A stretch of 64,000 bases of DNA from Aliiglaciecola lipolytica E3 (GTDB taxonomy: Bacteria; Pseudomonadota; Gammaproteobacteria; Enterobacterales; Alteromonadaceae). Both the position numbers and the translations under genes were made by a program. The notes under the pieces are model-generated. The model was not told the DNA's origin and did no database searches. It worked only from the letters and a program-made list of their open reading frames with translations. Numbering within the stretch: position 1 is the stretch's first letter; every line of letters starts with the position of its first letter. The stretch is from contig NZ_BAEN01000049.1 in the NCBI RefSeq assembly GCF_000314975.1, positions 155,434 to 219,433 of the forward strand, read 5' to 3'. This document shows, in pieces, positions 17,170 through 27,287 of the stretch.

Positions 17170-20100
17170 TTAGTTAGCGCCAATTAGTTGACTAATATGA
17201 AGATTTTCTGTGAGTAAGCGTTCAAATTTAGTGGAGTTGAGGGGTTTGCTGTACAAATAACCCTGTAACATTTCGCAGTCATAGAGGCGTAATATTTCTA
17301 ATTGCTTTTCTTGCTCTACGCCTTCTGCTACCACTTTTAGGCCGAGGTTGTGTGCAATATTAATAATTGCTGCGGTCATGTGTTTATCGACGCTGCTAGT
17401 TGCTATGTCGTCGATAAATGCTTTGTCGATTTTAAGTGTATTCAGCGGGAACTTCTTCAAATAAGCTAGTGATGAATATCCAGTACCAAAGTCATCCAAC
17501 GCTAAGTGAATTCCTTTCTCACGCAATCGTTGCATCATTTGCAGCGCTTGATCAGGGTTCTGCATCAAGGTTCCTTCAGTGATTTCACACTCTAAATGCA
17601 ACGGCGAGAGCCCAACTTTCTGTAAAATACGTGAAATGCGGTCATCCAGGTCTGGTAATTCGAATTGTCTCGCCGAAATATTTACCGCCACACGCCCAGT
17701 AAATAGTCCTTGAGAAACCCAGCGTTTAGTGTCTTCACAGGCTTTGCGTAATACTTGCTCACCGATATCAATAATCTGCCCGGTTTCCTCTGCCAGAGGA
17801 ATAAACTGAGCTGGGCTAACTATGCCTTTTTCGGGGTGCTCAAAGCGCACTAGGGCTTCCATACTGACGAGTTTACCCGATGAAATGTCAACTTTGGGTT
17901 GATAAAATACAGTAAATAAATCGTCTTTAAGACCATAGCGGATCAGGTTTTCGATTTGTAGTTGACGAACGGCATTTTGGTTCATTTCGCCGCTAAAGAA
18001 TTGATATTTGTTACCCCCAGCGTTTTTCGCGAAGTACATTGCCGTATCAGCATTTTTCAATAATTCCTGGGTGGATGTTCCATCTTCCGGATAGAATGCA
18101 ATACCGACGCTCGCACCTAACACAAACTCTTGTTTATTGATTAGGAAAGGGTGAGCCATTTGATCTAAAATTCGCTGAGCATAATGGTTTATGCGCTGCA
18201 TATCTTCTTCTCGATCGACCAGAATACTAAATTCGTCGCCACCTAAGCGGTAACATGTTGCATTTGTGCCGGTAATTTTTTGCAGTCTTTTACCTATGTG
18301 CTTAATTAAGATATCCCCGGTTTGATGTCCTAGAGAATCGTTAATTTTCTTGAAATTATCCATATCCAGACAGACTAATGCGTGGGGCACATCTTTTCTC
18401 ACCAAGTTATTGTGGCTAGCTTGGAAAAAAGATCTATTCGGCATTTCAGTGAGTGGATCGGTGTTGGCTAATTTCAATAACTCTTTTTCAGTACTCTTAC
18501 GTGATGTGATATCAGAAAACACGCCAACATAGTGAGTCGTTTTACCATCTTCACCATGGATAGCATCTACATTTAATTCCATCTCGTAACGCTCGCCATT
18601 TGCACGACGTGATTCAACTTCGCCATTCCAATTGCCTTTTTGGCGTAATGCTTTCTTCACTTCTTCTGTGAACGCTTCAGGGTATTGGTTAAACTTGAGG
18701 TAACTTGCTAACCCTTGCTCTCGTGTTTCTCCAGTGTATTCGCAGTAGGACTGATTAACTGAAATAAAACGGAAAGTGGTATCAGCAATAAAAACGCCAT
18801 CGGAAATCGTTTCAATTGAGCGTTCGTAAAGCTTTAGCTGTTCTTCAGCTTGTTTTAAATGACTGATGTTTTTTAGTGTTCCAGTCATGCGTATGGGTTG
18901 GTCGTTGTTGTCACGTTTTACTATCATGCCGCGATCTAAAATCCATACCCATTCTCCGTTAAAGGTACGAGCCCGATAGGTAACCTGAAAAAAGTCTGAC
19001 TTTTTATCGATATGAGTTTGTAGCGCTTCTTGTACGCGCAGCATATCGTTAGGATGAATGTTTGCTTGGTAAGAGCTATTAGAACGGATACCATCTTGAG
19101 GAAAGTCCATAGTTCCCCAGGTATTTGCACGATAGACTTGACCGCGGTAAACATCCCAATCCCATAGTTCGTCACCACTGCTCCACAGCGTTAACTTTAA
19201 TCGCTCTTCACTTTCTTTAATGGCGTTTTGTACGGCAAGCTTGCGCTTGTATTGTCTTAACATTAATAACAACACAAGAATAGCTGACATGCCGTACAAC
19301 AACATTGCTGGCGTATCTAACCAGAAAGGTGGGGATATTGCGATATTTAGCGTGGCAGATTCAGACCATGGACCTTCGTCTATGCGACCTTGAACTTCAA
19401 AAACATGGTTTCCGTAGGTCTCAATTGAAAACGAAGCAAACTGACTTTTGCTGTCATCGTTGCCTGTTTCAATCCAGGTATCTCGCCAACCCAATAATCT
19501 ATATCGATAATTTAACTTATCTTCATGTAATGAATTGATATGATCAAATTCAATGGAAAACGGAATGTCTTGATAAGATAACGAGATGTTATTAGTTAAT
19601 TCAATGGGCACTATCAATGGTGAGTTTTCAACGCCTACTAAAACAGGTTTGTTGTGGATTCTAAGACCTGTAATTTTGGGCGCAGGAAAAACCGATAAGG
19701 ACTGAAATTCAGCGTTAATATTCTGGGCTTTTTGATTGAAATTATCTAATTTTTCTCGATTAAATACGTGGAACCCATTTGTTCCACCAAAAAATAGTAA
19801 GCCTTCTTTTGTCATCAAGGTCGCGCCTTGATTCAAATCATTATAATCCAGTGTCTTTCTGGGAATAAATTCAAGTAGTTTTCCCGTTTGTAAGGATATT
19901 TGCCAAATTTCTGATTGACTACCTTGCCAAACAGATGTCTGGTCTTGGGTATCTAAAACCGAATTGACAGTGAGTCCTCTGACATTGTAACCACGAGGGT
20001 GGATCTGCTCTATAGGTGCATATGTTTGTTTATCTAGCTTGAATATTCCATGTTTACCTGTGGATGCCCAAAATGCGTCATCGGTCTCATGAATATTAAA

Positions 20101-21714
20101 AACAACAGGTTGTGCCTCATCTAAATTATTCTGCAATAGGATATTTTTGAAATTTAAATAATTTTCGTCAGTAACAACAATGCCTGAATCGGTTTTAAGC
20201 CAAATGTTATTTTGACTATCAAATAAAAGTGGGGCAATCACCTGACTTTTTAAATTCTTGAAGGATATTTCACTGCTAGGTTGTTGAAGATCAGTTGCAT
20301 TGACTTTGAAAAAGCGTTCTTCTCCGTCCTTTATCCAAAACTGTCCACTCATTGGTTGCAATTCAGTTATTGGGATACCGTCAAATAACGTTTTGACATG
20401 CGTTAAGGTCCCGTTATTGTGAGCGTATATATGAATACCGGTATCAGTTGCTAACCATAAACGTTTTTTCTCATCGACTTCCAAATCCCAAACTAAATTA
20501 GTCGAACCTTGTAAAAATCGTTTGAACTCGCCAGTTTTCGTATCGTAAAGACTAATTCCGCCACTTAATGCGGCTATCCAGATGGCATCGTTTCCATTAT
20601 CAGCAAATGCCCAAACGCTATTATTTATACTTGATAAAGACTTGGCGTCTATAACTTTGAAATGTTTAATGATCGAAAAAGATTCATGGTACTGAAAGAG
20701 ACCGGACGTATGCGTACCAAACCAAATTGAATTATTCTGGTCTTTATAAGCCTTTATAATAAATGGGTTAGATAAACCAACATAATGGCCGTTTTCTTTA
20801 CTGATGGAAAATACAGAGTCTGCGGCGGGGTCAAAAATACTAATACCATTAGTGGTCGCCAACCAAATCTTATTATCTTCTTCAATAATAGATCGCACAA
20901 CATTACTGACAATTTGTAAATTGTCTTGTCGAAATGCATCAAGTTGCATCTCTAATTGGTAATCTTCAGATAAAACAATGGCACCTTGCATTGTGCCTAA
21001 CCAATACTGTTGGTCGATTTTAACTATATCAAAAACGGTTCTGGCATCTAAGTTGATATTCCAAGGGTTTTCATCGTTTAAGCTGTATAAATTATTGGTT
21101 TTAGGATCTAAACCAAAAATACCGTTTCCTTCAGTGCCCAACCAAATAATATCTTGTTCAACATAAATGGTTCTGACGATATCATTTAACTCTACAGCAT
21201 TGTTAAATTCGACCTTAGTAAAATCATCCTGCTCAGGATTGTATTGATATAAATACTTATTCCCAGAAAAGAGAAGTTGGCCCTGAAGAGTTTCACCTAT
21301 TGCCCAAAAGTTATTGGTTCCAATATTAGAGTTTTTAGCGCTATAAACTTGAAATTCGTCTTTTTCAGGTAGGTATTTGCCTATCGCCCCTAGAGTTGTA
21401 AACCACAAATTATCGTTCGAATCGATGAATAATTTGCGGAACATTTCGATAGGGAATTGTTTACCTTCGGGCATTCTTGGCGTGTATTGCTTAAATTCAC
21501 TGCCATTAAAACGGTTTAGACCGTTTATAGTTGCGACCCAAATGTAGCCATTTTTGTCTTGAATGATATCTAAAACAGAACTTTGTGACAGGCCATCTTG
21601 CACAGACAAATGCTGCAAATCAATGTCCGCTACATTAGCGTAACTTTTTGAATTGAACAGACTTAATAACGCAAATAATGCGATTAGCCAGTTAGATCGA
21701 TATAACTGTCTCAA
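17170..21714 (-). CDS. Membrane sensor: beta-propeller, Y_Y_Y, PAS, GGDEF, EAL
   Basis: 1514 residues. A signal peptide (about 1-26) leads to a periplasmic two-component-regulator-type propeller (about 30-690; repeats such as DKNGYIWVATINGLNRF and NDNLWFTTLGAIGKY). A Y_Y_Y domain follows (about 700-793), then one transmembrane helix (about 797-820). In the cytoplasm there are two PAS domains (about 828-945 and 955-1080). The GGDEF domain has an intact active site (GGDEF near 1157) and the EAL domain an intact EALVR motif (near 1284). It may therefore both make and degrade cyclic di-GMP, with one activity likely dominant. The periplasmic ligand is unknown. It has no operon partner; the upstream 260 bases lack a gene. 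Confidence 0.92.
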   Translation of the reverse strand: MRQLYRSNWLIALFALLSLFNSKSYANVADIDLQHLSVQDGLSQSSVLDIIQDKNGYIWVATINGLNRFNGSEFKQYTPRMPEGKQFPIEMFRKLFIDSNDNLWFTTLGAIGKYLPEKDEFQVYSAKNSNIGTNNFWAIGETLQGQLLFSGNKYLYQYNPEQDDFTKVEFNNAVELNDIVRTIYVEQDIIWLGTEGNGIFGLDPKTNNLYSLNDENPWNINLDARTVFDIVKIDQQYWLGTMQGAIVLSEDYQLEMQLDAFRQDNLQIVSNVVRSIIEEDNKIWLATTNGISIFDPAADSVFSISKENGHYVGLSNPFIIKAYKDQNNSIWFGTHTSGLFQYHESFSIIKHFKVIDAKSLSSINNSVWAFADNGNDAIWIAALSGGISLYDTKTGEFKRFLQGSTNLVWDLEVDEKKRLWLATDTGIHIYAHNNGTLTHVKTLFDGIPITELQPMSGQFWIKDGEERFFKVNATDLQQPSSEISFKNLKSQVIAPLLFDSQNNIWLKTDSGIVVTDENYLNFKNILLQNNLDEAQPVVFNIHETDDAFWASTGKHGIFKLDKQTYAPIEQIHPRGYNVRGLTVNSVLDTQDQTSVWQGSQSEIWQISLQTGKLLEFIPRKTLDYNDLNQGATLMTKEGLLFFGGTNGFHVFNREKLDNFNQKAQNINAEFQSLSVFPAPKITGLRIHNKPVLVGVENSPLIVPIELTNNISLSYQDIPFSIEFDHINSLHEDKLNYRYRLLGWRDTWIETGNDDSKSQFASFSIETYGNHVFEVQGRIDEGPWSESATLNIAISPPFWLDTPAMLLYGMSAILVLLLMLRQYKRKLAVQNAIKESEERLKLTLWSSGDELWDWDVYRGQVYRANTWGTMDFPQDGIRSNSSYQANIHPNDMLRVQEALQTHIDKKSDFFQVTYRARTFNGEWVWILDRGMIVKRDNNDQPIRMTGTLKNISHLKQAEEQLKLYERSIETISDGVFIADTTFRFISVNQSYCEYTGETREQGLASYLKFNQYPEAFTEEVKKALRQKGNWNGEVESRRANGERYEMELNVDAIHGEDGKTTHYVGVFSDITSRKSTEKELLKLANTDPLTEMPNRSFFQASHNNLVRKDVPHALVCLDMDNFKKINDSLGHQTGDILIKHIGKRLQKITGTNATCYRLGGDEFSILVDREEDMQRINHYAQRILDQMAHPFLINKQEFVLGASVGIAFYPEDGTSTQELLKNADTAMYFAKNAGGNKYQFFSGEMNQNAVRQLQIENLIRYGLKDDLFTVFYQPKVDISSGKLVSMEALVRFEHPEKGIVSPAQFIPLAEETGQIIDIGEQVLRKACEDTKRWVSQGLFTGRVAVNISARQFELPDLDDRISRILQKVGLSPLHLECEITEGTLMQNPDQALQMMQRLREKGIHLALDDFGTGYSSLAYLKKFPLNTLKIDKAFIDDIATSSVDKHMTAAIINIAHNLGLKVVAEGVEQEKQLEILRLYDCEMLQGYLYSKPLNSTKFERLLTENLHISQLIGAN

Positions 21715-21974
21715 ATCGTATTTTCACTTATCAATAATGCATTTTGTTCTATTATTATTATTGTTTTCATAACAAGCAAAGATAACGTGTCGAATTAAGG
21801 TAGTTAATATGCCCAAATTAAGCGCGCTGTACAAGGTTTAGGTGTGTTGATTGTGTGGAAAATAACAATTTTTTACGTTTTCGTTCAATTATCGTTCTAA
21901 AAACCTTATGTTAATACGTTAACTTAAGTTATTTTACATTTTTATAACATGTGGGCTGCGTTAATTTACATCGT

Positions 21975-24734
21975 TTAAATTATAAAATTTGCCTTTGCCT
22001 TGAACTCGGCTAAGTCGAATATGTTTGTTCCTTTTGCAGGAATGTCATCAGGTCTGTTGCCAGCGCAATATAAGACTAACGTGCCAAAACTTAGGGAATC
22101 CGTTATTTGATTACAAAAGCTGATGATGTCATCAAAATTTAAGTTAATTAATGCGTTAGCTATGGCGGTTTGTAAATTAAACTCAAGATCTTTGTTACCA
22201 ACAGCTAACCATAACCTTTGGGCTTTTGCGGTTAAATTAGTATCATTTCCTTCTAATTGTTTTGCCACACTCGCTCTTACGTGCGTCCACACTTCGCGAT
22301 AGTCTTCAATGTCTGCCGTGATTTGAGTCAGGAAAGATTGAATTTCAGCTAATATTTGCTGTGAGCTAAAATTGGGGGATTGAGCGTAAAACACCATTCC
22401 AGGATGTTGATTCAACGGCAAATAACCACTACCTACAAGATAACCTAATTGTTTTTCGTTGCGAATTTCATGGAAAAAAGGTGAAGCCAATAACTGTTCC
22501 ACTAAAATTGTTAGCGCGACATCTTTAATGTTTGCGCTGGGGGTTTGCAAATAGAGCACGACCGCAGAATCAGGATGCTGACTTATAACTTCATTTAAAT
22601 AAAGTTCAGAATGTTTTAAATCTACAACTTCACGTTTAATAGGCGAGCTCGTTTGCGTGGGTTTAGGTAAGGCTTTTAATCTTTGCGCAAACCCATTTGC
22701 TTGCTCGATTGTCCAATTGCCAAAAACAAACGCTTCAATCGAGTAGTTTTCAAATAATTGTTGCCTTAACCAATACATATCTTCAATACGCGCATTTTCG
22801 ATATGCGGCAATAATTCTAGAGGTGCATAGGTATGACGTTGAACTAGTCCCGAAAGACGTGCAAACAACCGGTTGATAGGTTTATTTAATAACGAGTTTT
22901 GTAGACTTTGTAGCTGTTTTTGTTTCACTTGTTCAAATAATGGCGTTAAGTCAATATCTGCCAATGTTTGTTTTACAATATTTTCACTAAGTGCTAATTG
23001 TTTCTGTGAAAAGCCATTTGTGTGAATTGTAAAACCACCTTGGTGAGCGTAAATATGGTAATGCAAGCCAGCTACCCCAGCATGATAAAACTGGTCATTT
23101 AGATGCTCAACCATTAACGCTACCCAAAGGCGCTTGTAGGCAGAAATTTTTGCACCTTGTGTTACGGCAGCACAATCAAAAGAAATAAAACAATCACCTT
23201 TGGGTTGTTCAAAATCCTTATCTTGAGCATACCAAACTCGTAAATGCTGGGTATCTATGATTTTAGCCGGAAGTAAAAATCGTTCGTCAACTTCGGCTAT
23301 TGCGCAGTGTTCGGTGATATAAGGATTAGGAGACGGTAATTGAATGTCTTGAATAGGTTTAGGCGATGCTAAGGTATTCAACAAGTCCTTGTGAAGTGAT
23401 TCGATCTGATAAGGAGTGTCGTACCACTTCGCTACTTTATTCGTGTTGACATCTTTGCTGATGAGCTTCAATCGCATATTTGCAGGTGTCATGTAACTTA
23501 AACACTGTTCAATGGGGGCAATTGAAAAATCCGTAATTAAATACTCCCCTGAGAGTATTTTTTCTTCATCATAAAAAAACATTTGATTGGCATATTGAGT
23601 TGCATCGTCAATTGGCTTTGCATTTTCAATATGTTCAAAAGCTAACTCACCCAATATTGCTTTTTCTTTGATTCGCCATGTTTCCAGCGCGTTTTCGCTG
23701 ATGAGTTGAAGAAAGTAAAATAGGCTGTTCAACACGTCAGAAATATTGTCTTCACCGGCTTTAGTTAGTTGTAGATTAACATTGAAATCTTTAAATCCTT
23801 TACCATTTATACCACCGCCGGCGCTAAGGTTAGTTGCCCAATTTTCTCGTTTATAATGAGCCAAAAGGCTGCCATTCCCTTCATCGCCCAAAAGGTGGCT
23901 GATAAATTCTAATGGCTTCGAGGCGCAATTAAGCTGAGAGTCGGGTAGGGCAAAACTGACGATTAAACGTCGTGCATCTTTGATTGGTTTGATACTAATT
24001 TTTACGCCTAGCTGCTCAGGTAAATATAATGGTGCGGGGAAGGGTCTTATAAATTCATTGCCAGCCTGAAAGTGTGAAAAACTCGCTTCTACTTGGCTTT
24101 GTAGGTTTTCTATAGTTTGCGCGCTTATCACACATAATGCGATATTATTGGGCACATAATGTTTTTTGTGGAGTGATTTTAGAGCTTGTTGAATGTCTTC
24201 AATTGCATGTTCAGAAAATGTTTGCAGATTACCAACTGAGAATTGGCTAAAAGGATGTTGTGGATTGCAAGTTTCTTTATGTACCTGATATAAACGTCGT
24301 AAATCGTCATGAATCTTAAGCTTAAATTCCGCATCTATTGCGTTAATTTCTTTTTGAATGGCCTGTTCTGTAAACAGCGGATTAAAAAGCATGTCTGCAA
24401 ACTGCGTTAACCCTTCCGCTAACTTCGAATGAACGACATCAAAATGATAATTGGAAAATTCGGTGCCTGTCCACGCGTTTACGCTACCGCCATGTGGAGA
24501 TAGAAACTGATTTAAACTGTCTGCTTCTGGGAATGATTTACTGCCATTAAATAGCATGTGCTCGAGTAAATGAGATAATCCGTTGATATTATAAGGATCG
24601 TCAAAATGTCCCGCTTGAATGCATGCGGCCACTGCAGATTTTCGACAATCGGCGTCATTAATCAATAACACTCGCATACCGTTGGCCAGAGTGACATGTA
24701 AATAAGCGCGTTTGTCATTTTTGCTAAGCTGCAA
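21975..24734 (-). CDS. M16 family zinc metalloprotease (pitrilysin/insulinase type)
   Basis: 919 residues, close to pitrilysin length. The inverted zinc motif HLLEH is at 55-59 and the third zinc ligand is probably Glu136 (NAIDAE), at the usual spacing. The C-terminal half carries the second, inactive M16 copy with the substrate-closing segment RNEKQLGYLVGSGY. No signal peptide is evident (starts MQLSKNDKRAYLHVTLANGMRVLL), so it may be cytoplasmic, unlike E. coli PtrA. It probably degrades peptides. It is transcribed divergently from sixA. Confidence 0.92.
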   Translation of the reverse strand: MQLSKNDKRAYLHVTLANGMRVLLINDADCRKSAVAACIQAGHFDDPYNINGLSHLLEHMLFNGSKSFPEADSLNQFLSPHGGSVNAWTGTEFSNYHFDVVHSKLAEGLTQFADMLFNPLFTEQAIQKEINAIDAEFKLKIHDDLRRLYQVHKETCNPQHPFSQFSVGNLQTFSEHAIEDIQQALKSLHKKHYVPNNIALCVISAQTIENLQSQVEASFSHFQAGNEFIRPFPAPLYLPEQLGVKISIKPIKDARRLIVSFALPDSQLNCASKPLEFISHLLGDEGNGSLLAHYKRENWATNLSAGGGINGKGFKDFNVNLQLTKAGEDNISDVLNSLFYFLQLISENALETWRIKEKAILGELAFEHIENAKPIDDATQYANQMFFYDEEKILSGEYLITDFSIAPIEQCLSYMTPANMRLKLISKDVNTNKVAKWYDTPYQIESLHKDLLNTLASPKPIQDIQLPSPNPYITEHCAIAEVDERFLLPAKIIDTQHLRVWYAQDKDFEQPKGDCFISFDCAAVTQGAKISAYKRLWVALMVEHLNDQFYHAGVAGLHYHIYAHQGGFTIHTNGFSQKQLALSENIVKQTLADIDLTPLFEQVKQKQLQSLQNSLLNKPINRLFARLSGLVQRHTYAPLELLPHIENARIEDMYWLRQQLFENYSIEAFVFGNWTIEQANGFAQRLKALPKPTQTSSPIKREVVDLKHSELYLNEVISQHPDSAVVLYLQTPSANIKDVALTILVEQLLASPFFHEIRNEKQLGYLVGSGYLPLNQHPGMVFYAQSPNFSSQQILAEIQSFLTQITADIEDYREVWTHVRASVAKQLEGNDTNLTAKAQRLWLAVGNKDLEFNLQTAIANALINLNFDDIISFCNQITDSLSFGTLVLYCAGNRPDDIPAKGTNIFDLAEFKAKANFII

Positions 24735-25086
24735 CTAAATCACCTATCTAAAAGTTTGATAACAAGCATAACGCATTAAATTATTTTTTAAATAAAGTAG
24801 ATGATTTTGTTTGAGAAATAAATCTAATTAAGGTGAGTGAACTTTACTTAATCAGAAAAGACCTGCTTATTTGAGTATTTCAAAATTGCAGCTTGGTGTT
24901 AGGTAAATGTGTGAATAATTTACCCTTAACAACGCTTTAATCTAAGATAACTTATATTTCTCTAAAACAAATCGTTTTAATTCCTTTTCGGCTCTACAAT
25001 ATAGAAATGATTTCGGGCAATATTGAAATAAATTACGTTTCTAAAAACTAGCGGATTTAGAAACTCACCTAATAGTTGGACCAAAT
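24735..25086. other. Divergent intergenic region between M16 protease and sixA
   Basis: 352 AT-rich bases that must hold both promoters. I cannot single out convincing promoter boxes and see no RNA gene or further reading frame. Confidence 0.6.
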
Positions 25087-25566
25087 ATGTACATTTTTGT
25101 GATGCGCCACGGTGAAGCAGCGCCATCATTGCAAAACGACCAGCAAAGGCCGTTGAATGAAAGTGGAGTTGCACAAGCACAACAATGTGGTCACTGGTTA
25201 GAATCGTTTTCAAAAAGATCTAAGAAACCAGTTAGCCACGCGATGGTCAGTCCTTATTTAAGAACACAGCAAACCTTTGAACATGTTAGCAAAATTACGA
25301 ATATTGCTAATGTAAATGAAAACTCAGATATAGTGCCAAATGGAAACTGTCAGGTGATGCACTATTTCATCGATCAGTTTGCAGTCAAAAATAACGATTT
25401 AACAGGATTATTGTTGGTAAGTCATATGCCATTCGTTAGCTACTTCATCGACGAGATGTGCGATATCCATACTTCAAAAATATTTTCAACAGGAACAATT
25501 GTTTGTCTCGATTATAACGTTGATGAATCAAAAGGTTATATTTACGATTCATTTACTCCGGATTGA
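25087..25566 (+). CDS. sixA: Phosphohistidine phosphatase SixA
   Basis: 159 residues, histidine phosphatase superfamily. The catalytic motif RHGEA begins at Arg7 with His8 as nucleophile. VSPYLRTQQTF supplies the second conserved arginine and SHMPFVSYF the second catalytic histidine. SixA removes phosphate from phosphohistidine in HPt domains or the nitrogen phosphotransferase system. It is transcribed alone or with the small downstream gene. The family assignment is secure; the cellular target is inferred from E. coli. Confidence 0.92.
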   Translation: MYIFVMRHGEAAPSLQNDQQRPLNESGVAQAQQCGHWLESFSKRSKKPVSHAMVSPYLRTQQTFEHVSKITNIANVNENSDIVPNGNCQVMHYFIDQFAVKNNDLTGLLLVSHMPFVSYFIDEMCDIHTSKIFSTGTIVCLDYNVDESKGYIYDSFTPD

Positions 25567-25661
25567 ATTAGTCAAAAAAATCCGAAATTAGACGTCATTT
25601 ATTGTTCGCTTTTCCTTTAGTTTTTGAGATTAAGACCGATAAAATTTTTGAGGGGAGGCCT

Positions 25662-25844
25662 ATGTCTAGTAAAAGCTTACCTGCTTATTTAGAGCAGGCT
25701 CTAAAACAGCACGTGGAACAATCACAACTGACTCATGACGATGAGTTGGAAACTATTTACGTGCGCTTAGCAAAGCTTAATGAAAATGTAGAAAAAATGA
25801 AAAAAGCCATCCTCCTAAAGCGTGCACAACGCAGCCAACAATAA
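25662..25844 (+). CDS. Small coiled-coil protein, function unknown
   Basis: 60 residues from the ATG at 25662, chosen because AGGGGAGG lies directly upstream; an in-frame longer version would lack such a site. The protein is charged and helical (YVRLAKLNENVEKMKKAILLKRAQ), with a probable short coiled coil and no membrane segment. I recognise no family. It lies 95 bases after sixA on the same strand and ends convergently with the CNNM/CorC-like gene. Confidence 0.65.
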   Translation: MSSKSLPAYLEQALKQHVEQSQLTHDDELETIYVRLAKLNENVEKMKKAILLKRAQRSQQ

Positions 25845-25909
25845 CATTCGCAAACCAATTTAAGCACTAAGACGTGAGTGAAATCCAAGTAACTTAATCT
25901 CTTTTGATA

Positions 25910-27208
25910 TTATACTTTTGTTGACTCTTCTTCCGGGGGAATACTGTAGTAGGCAGGTAAAATCCGTACTGTTTTCACCATGTTGTCTTTAATTTCAATA
26001 ATCTCTATTGGATAGCCGTAAATTCTAACACTAATATTAGCATCCGGAATAAATTCTAAATGTTCTAATATCAGTCCGTTTAAGGTTTTAGGGCCTTCAG
26101 TTGGAAAATGCCAATCTAATTCTTTATTCAGTTCGCGAAGGTTTGCACTGCCATCAACCAATACACTGCCATCTTGTTGAACATTGGCTTCTTTAGAATG
26201 ATCTGGCGCAATACTGGTAGTGAAATCACCGATAATTTCTTCAAGTATATCCTCAAGTGTGACTAAACCTTGGATATCTCCGTATTCGTCTACCACTAAG
26301 CCAATTCGTTCTTTGGCAGCTTGGAACTGATACATTAACGTGTGCAAAGGGGTAGACTCTGGAGTGTAATAAATCTCTCTTACAGCCCTTAGCAAACTGG
26401 CTTTAGTAAATTGGTCTTTCGACAACAATCGTAAAGCATCACGCATGTGCACAAACCCTACAGCATCGTCTATGCTATCTCTGTATAACAACACTCGTGT
26501 ATGTTGCGCATTAACTAACTGGCGTTGAATGTCTTTCCATTCGTCGTTTATATCAATTGAAACAATTTCACTGCGTGGGATCATAATGTCTTCAGCGGTT
26601 ACTTTTTCAAGATCAAGAATACCAACTAACATTTCCTGGTGTTTCTGGGGAATCAGTGCACCTGCTTCGTGTACGACGGTACGTAGCTCTTCTCTGCTCA
26701 AGTTTTTGCCATCGTTATTGACTGGATTAACGCGCAATACCATAAGCAATCCATTGCATATGCCATTGATTAAATACACTAAAGGATAAAGTAAGAACAT
26801 CAAGGGCAATAAAACAATAGAACTTGGGAATGCAATTTTTTCGGGGTGAAGTGCTGCTACGGTTTTAGGCGTGACTTCCGCAAATATTAATATGACGAAA
26901 GTCAATCCGAAGTTAGCTATTGCTAGTCCCCAAACGTCACCAAATAAGCGTAAACACAAGATTGTTGCAACCGACGCAGCTGCAATATTCACCAGATTAT
27001 TGCCAATTAGAATAAGTCCTATCAATCGATCTGGACGGTCTAATAATTTGGTAACTCGAAGCGCACCGCTATGGCCTTCATTTTCAAGATGTTTCAGGCG
27101 ATATCTATTGATCGACATCATTCCTGTTTCAGAACTAGAGAAGTAGGCAGAAAGAAATATCAAAATGCCGAGCATCGTTATTAACGTACTCGTCGAGATG
27201 TCATCCAA
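25910..27208 (-). CDS. CNNM/CorC (HlyC) family membrane protein
   Basis: 432 residues. The N-terminal DUF21/CNNM domain has about four membrane helices (first at 10-27, later helices up to about residue 165). A pair of CBS domains follows (about 205-330, including EDIMIPRSEIVSI and LVVDEYGDIQGLVTLEDILEEIIGD). The C-terminal CorC/HlyC domain (about 350-425) completes the YfjD/CorB-like architecture. Members act in magnesium or cobalt homeostasis; transport has been shown for some homologues only. It precedes ypjD's end on the same strand with 79 bases between, as in many gammaproteobacteria. Confidence 0.92.
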   Translation of the reverse strand: MDDISTSTLITMLGILIFLSAYFSSSETGMMSINRYRLKHLENEGHSGALRVTKLLDRPDRLIGLILIGNNLVNIAAASVATILCLRLFGDVWGLAIANFGLTFVILIFAEVTPKTVAALHPEKIAFPSSIVLLPLMFLLYPLVYLINGICNGLLMVLRVNPVNNDGKNLSREELRTVVHEAGALIPQKHQEMLVGILDLEKVTAEDIMIPRSEIVSIDINDEWKDIQRQLVNAQHTRVLLYRDSIDDAVGFVHMRDALRLLSKDQFTKASLLRAVREIYYTPESTPLHTLMYQFQAAKERIGLVVDEYGDIQGLVTLEDILEEIIGDFTTSIAPDHSKEANVQQDGSVLVDGSANLRELNKELDWHFPTEGPKTLNGLILEHLEFIPDANISVRIYGYPIEIIEIKDNMVKTVRILPAYYSIPPEEESTKV

Positions 27209-27287
27209 CTAAATGGTTCCTATATTGTGGTTCAGGTATGAATGTATGTGCATATGCTTCAGGATTCAAGTTGAAAATTCAATTACT

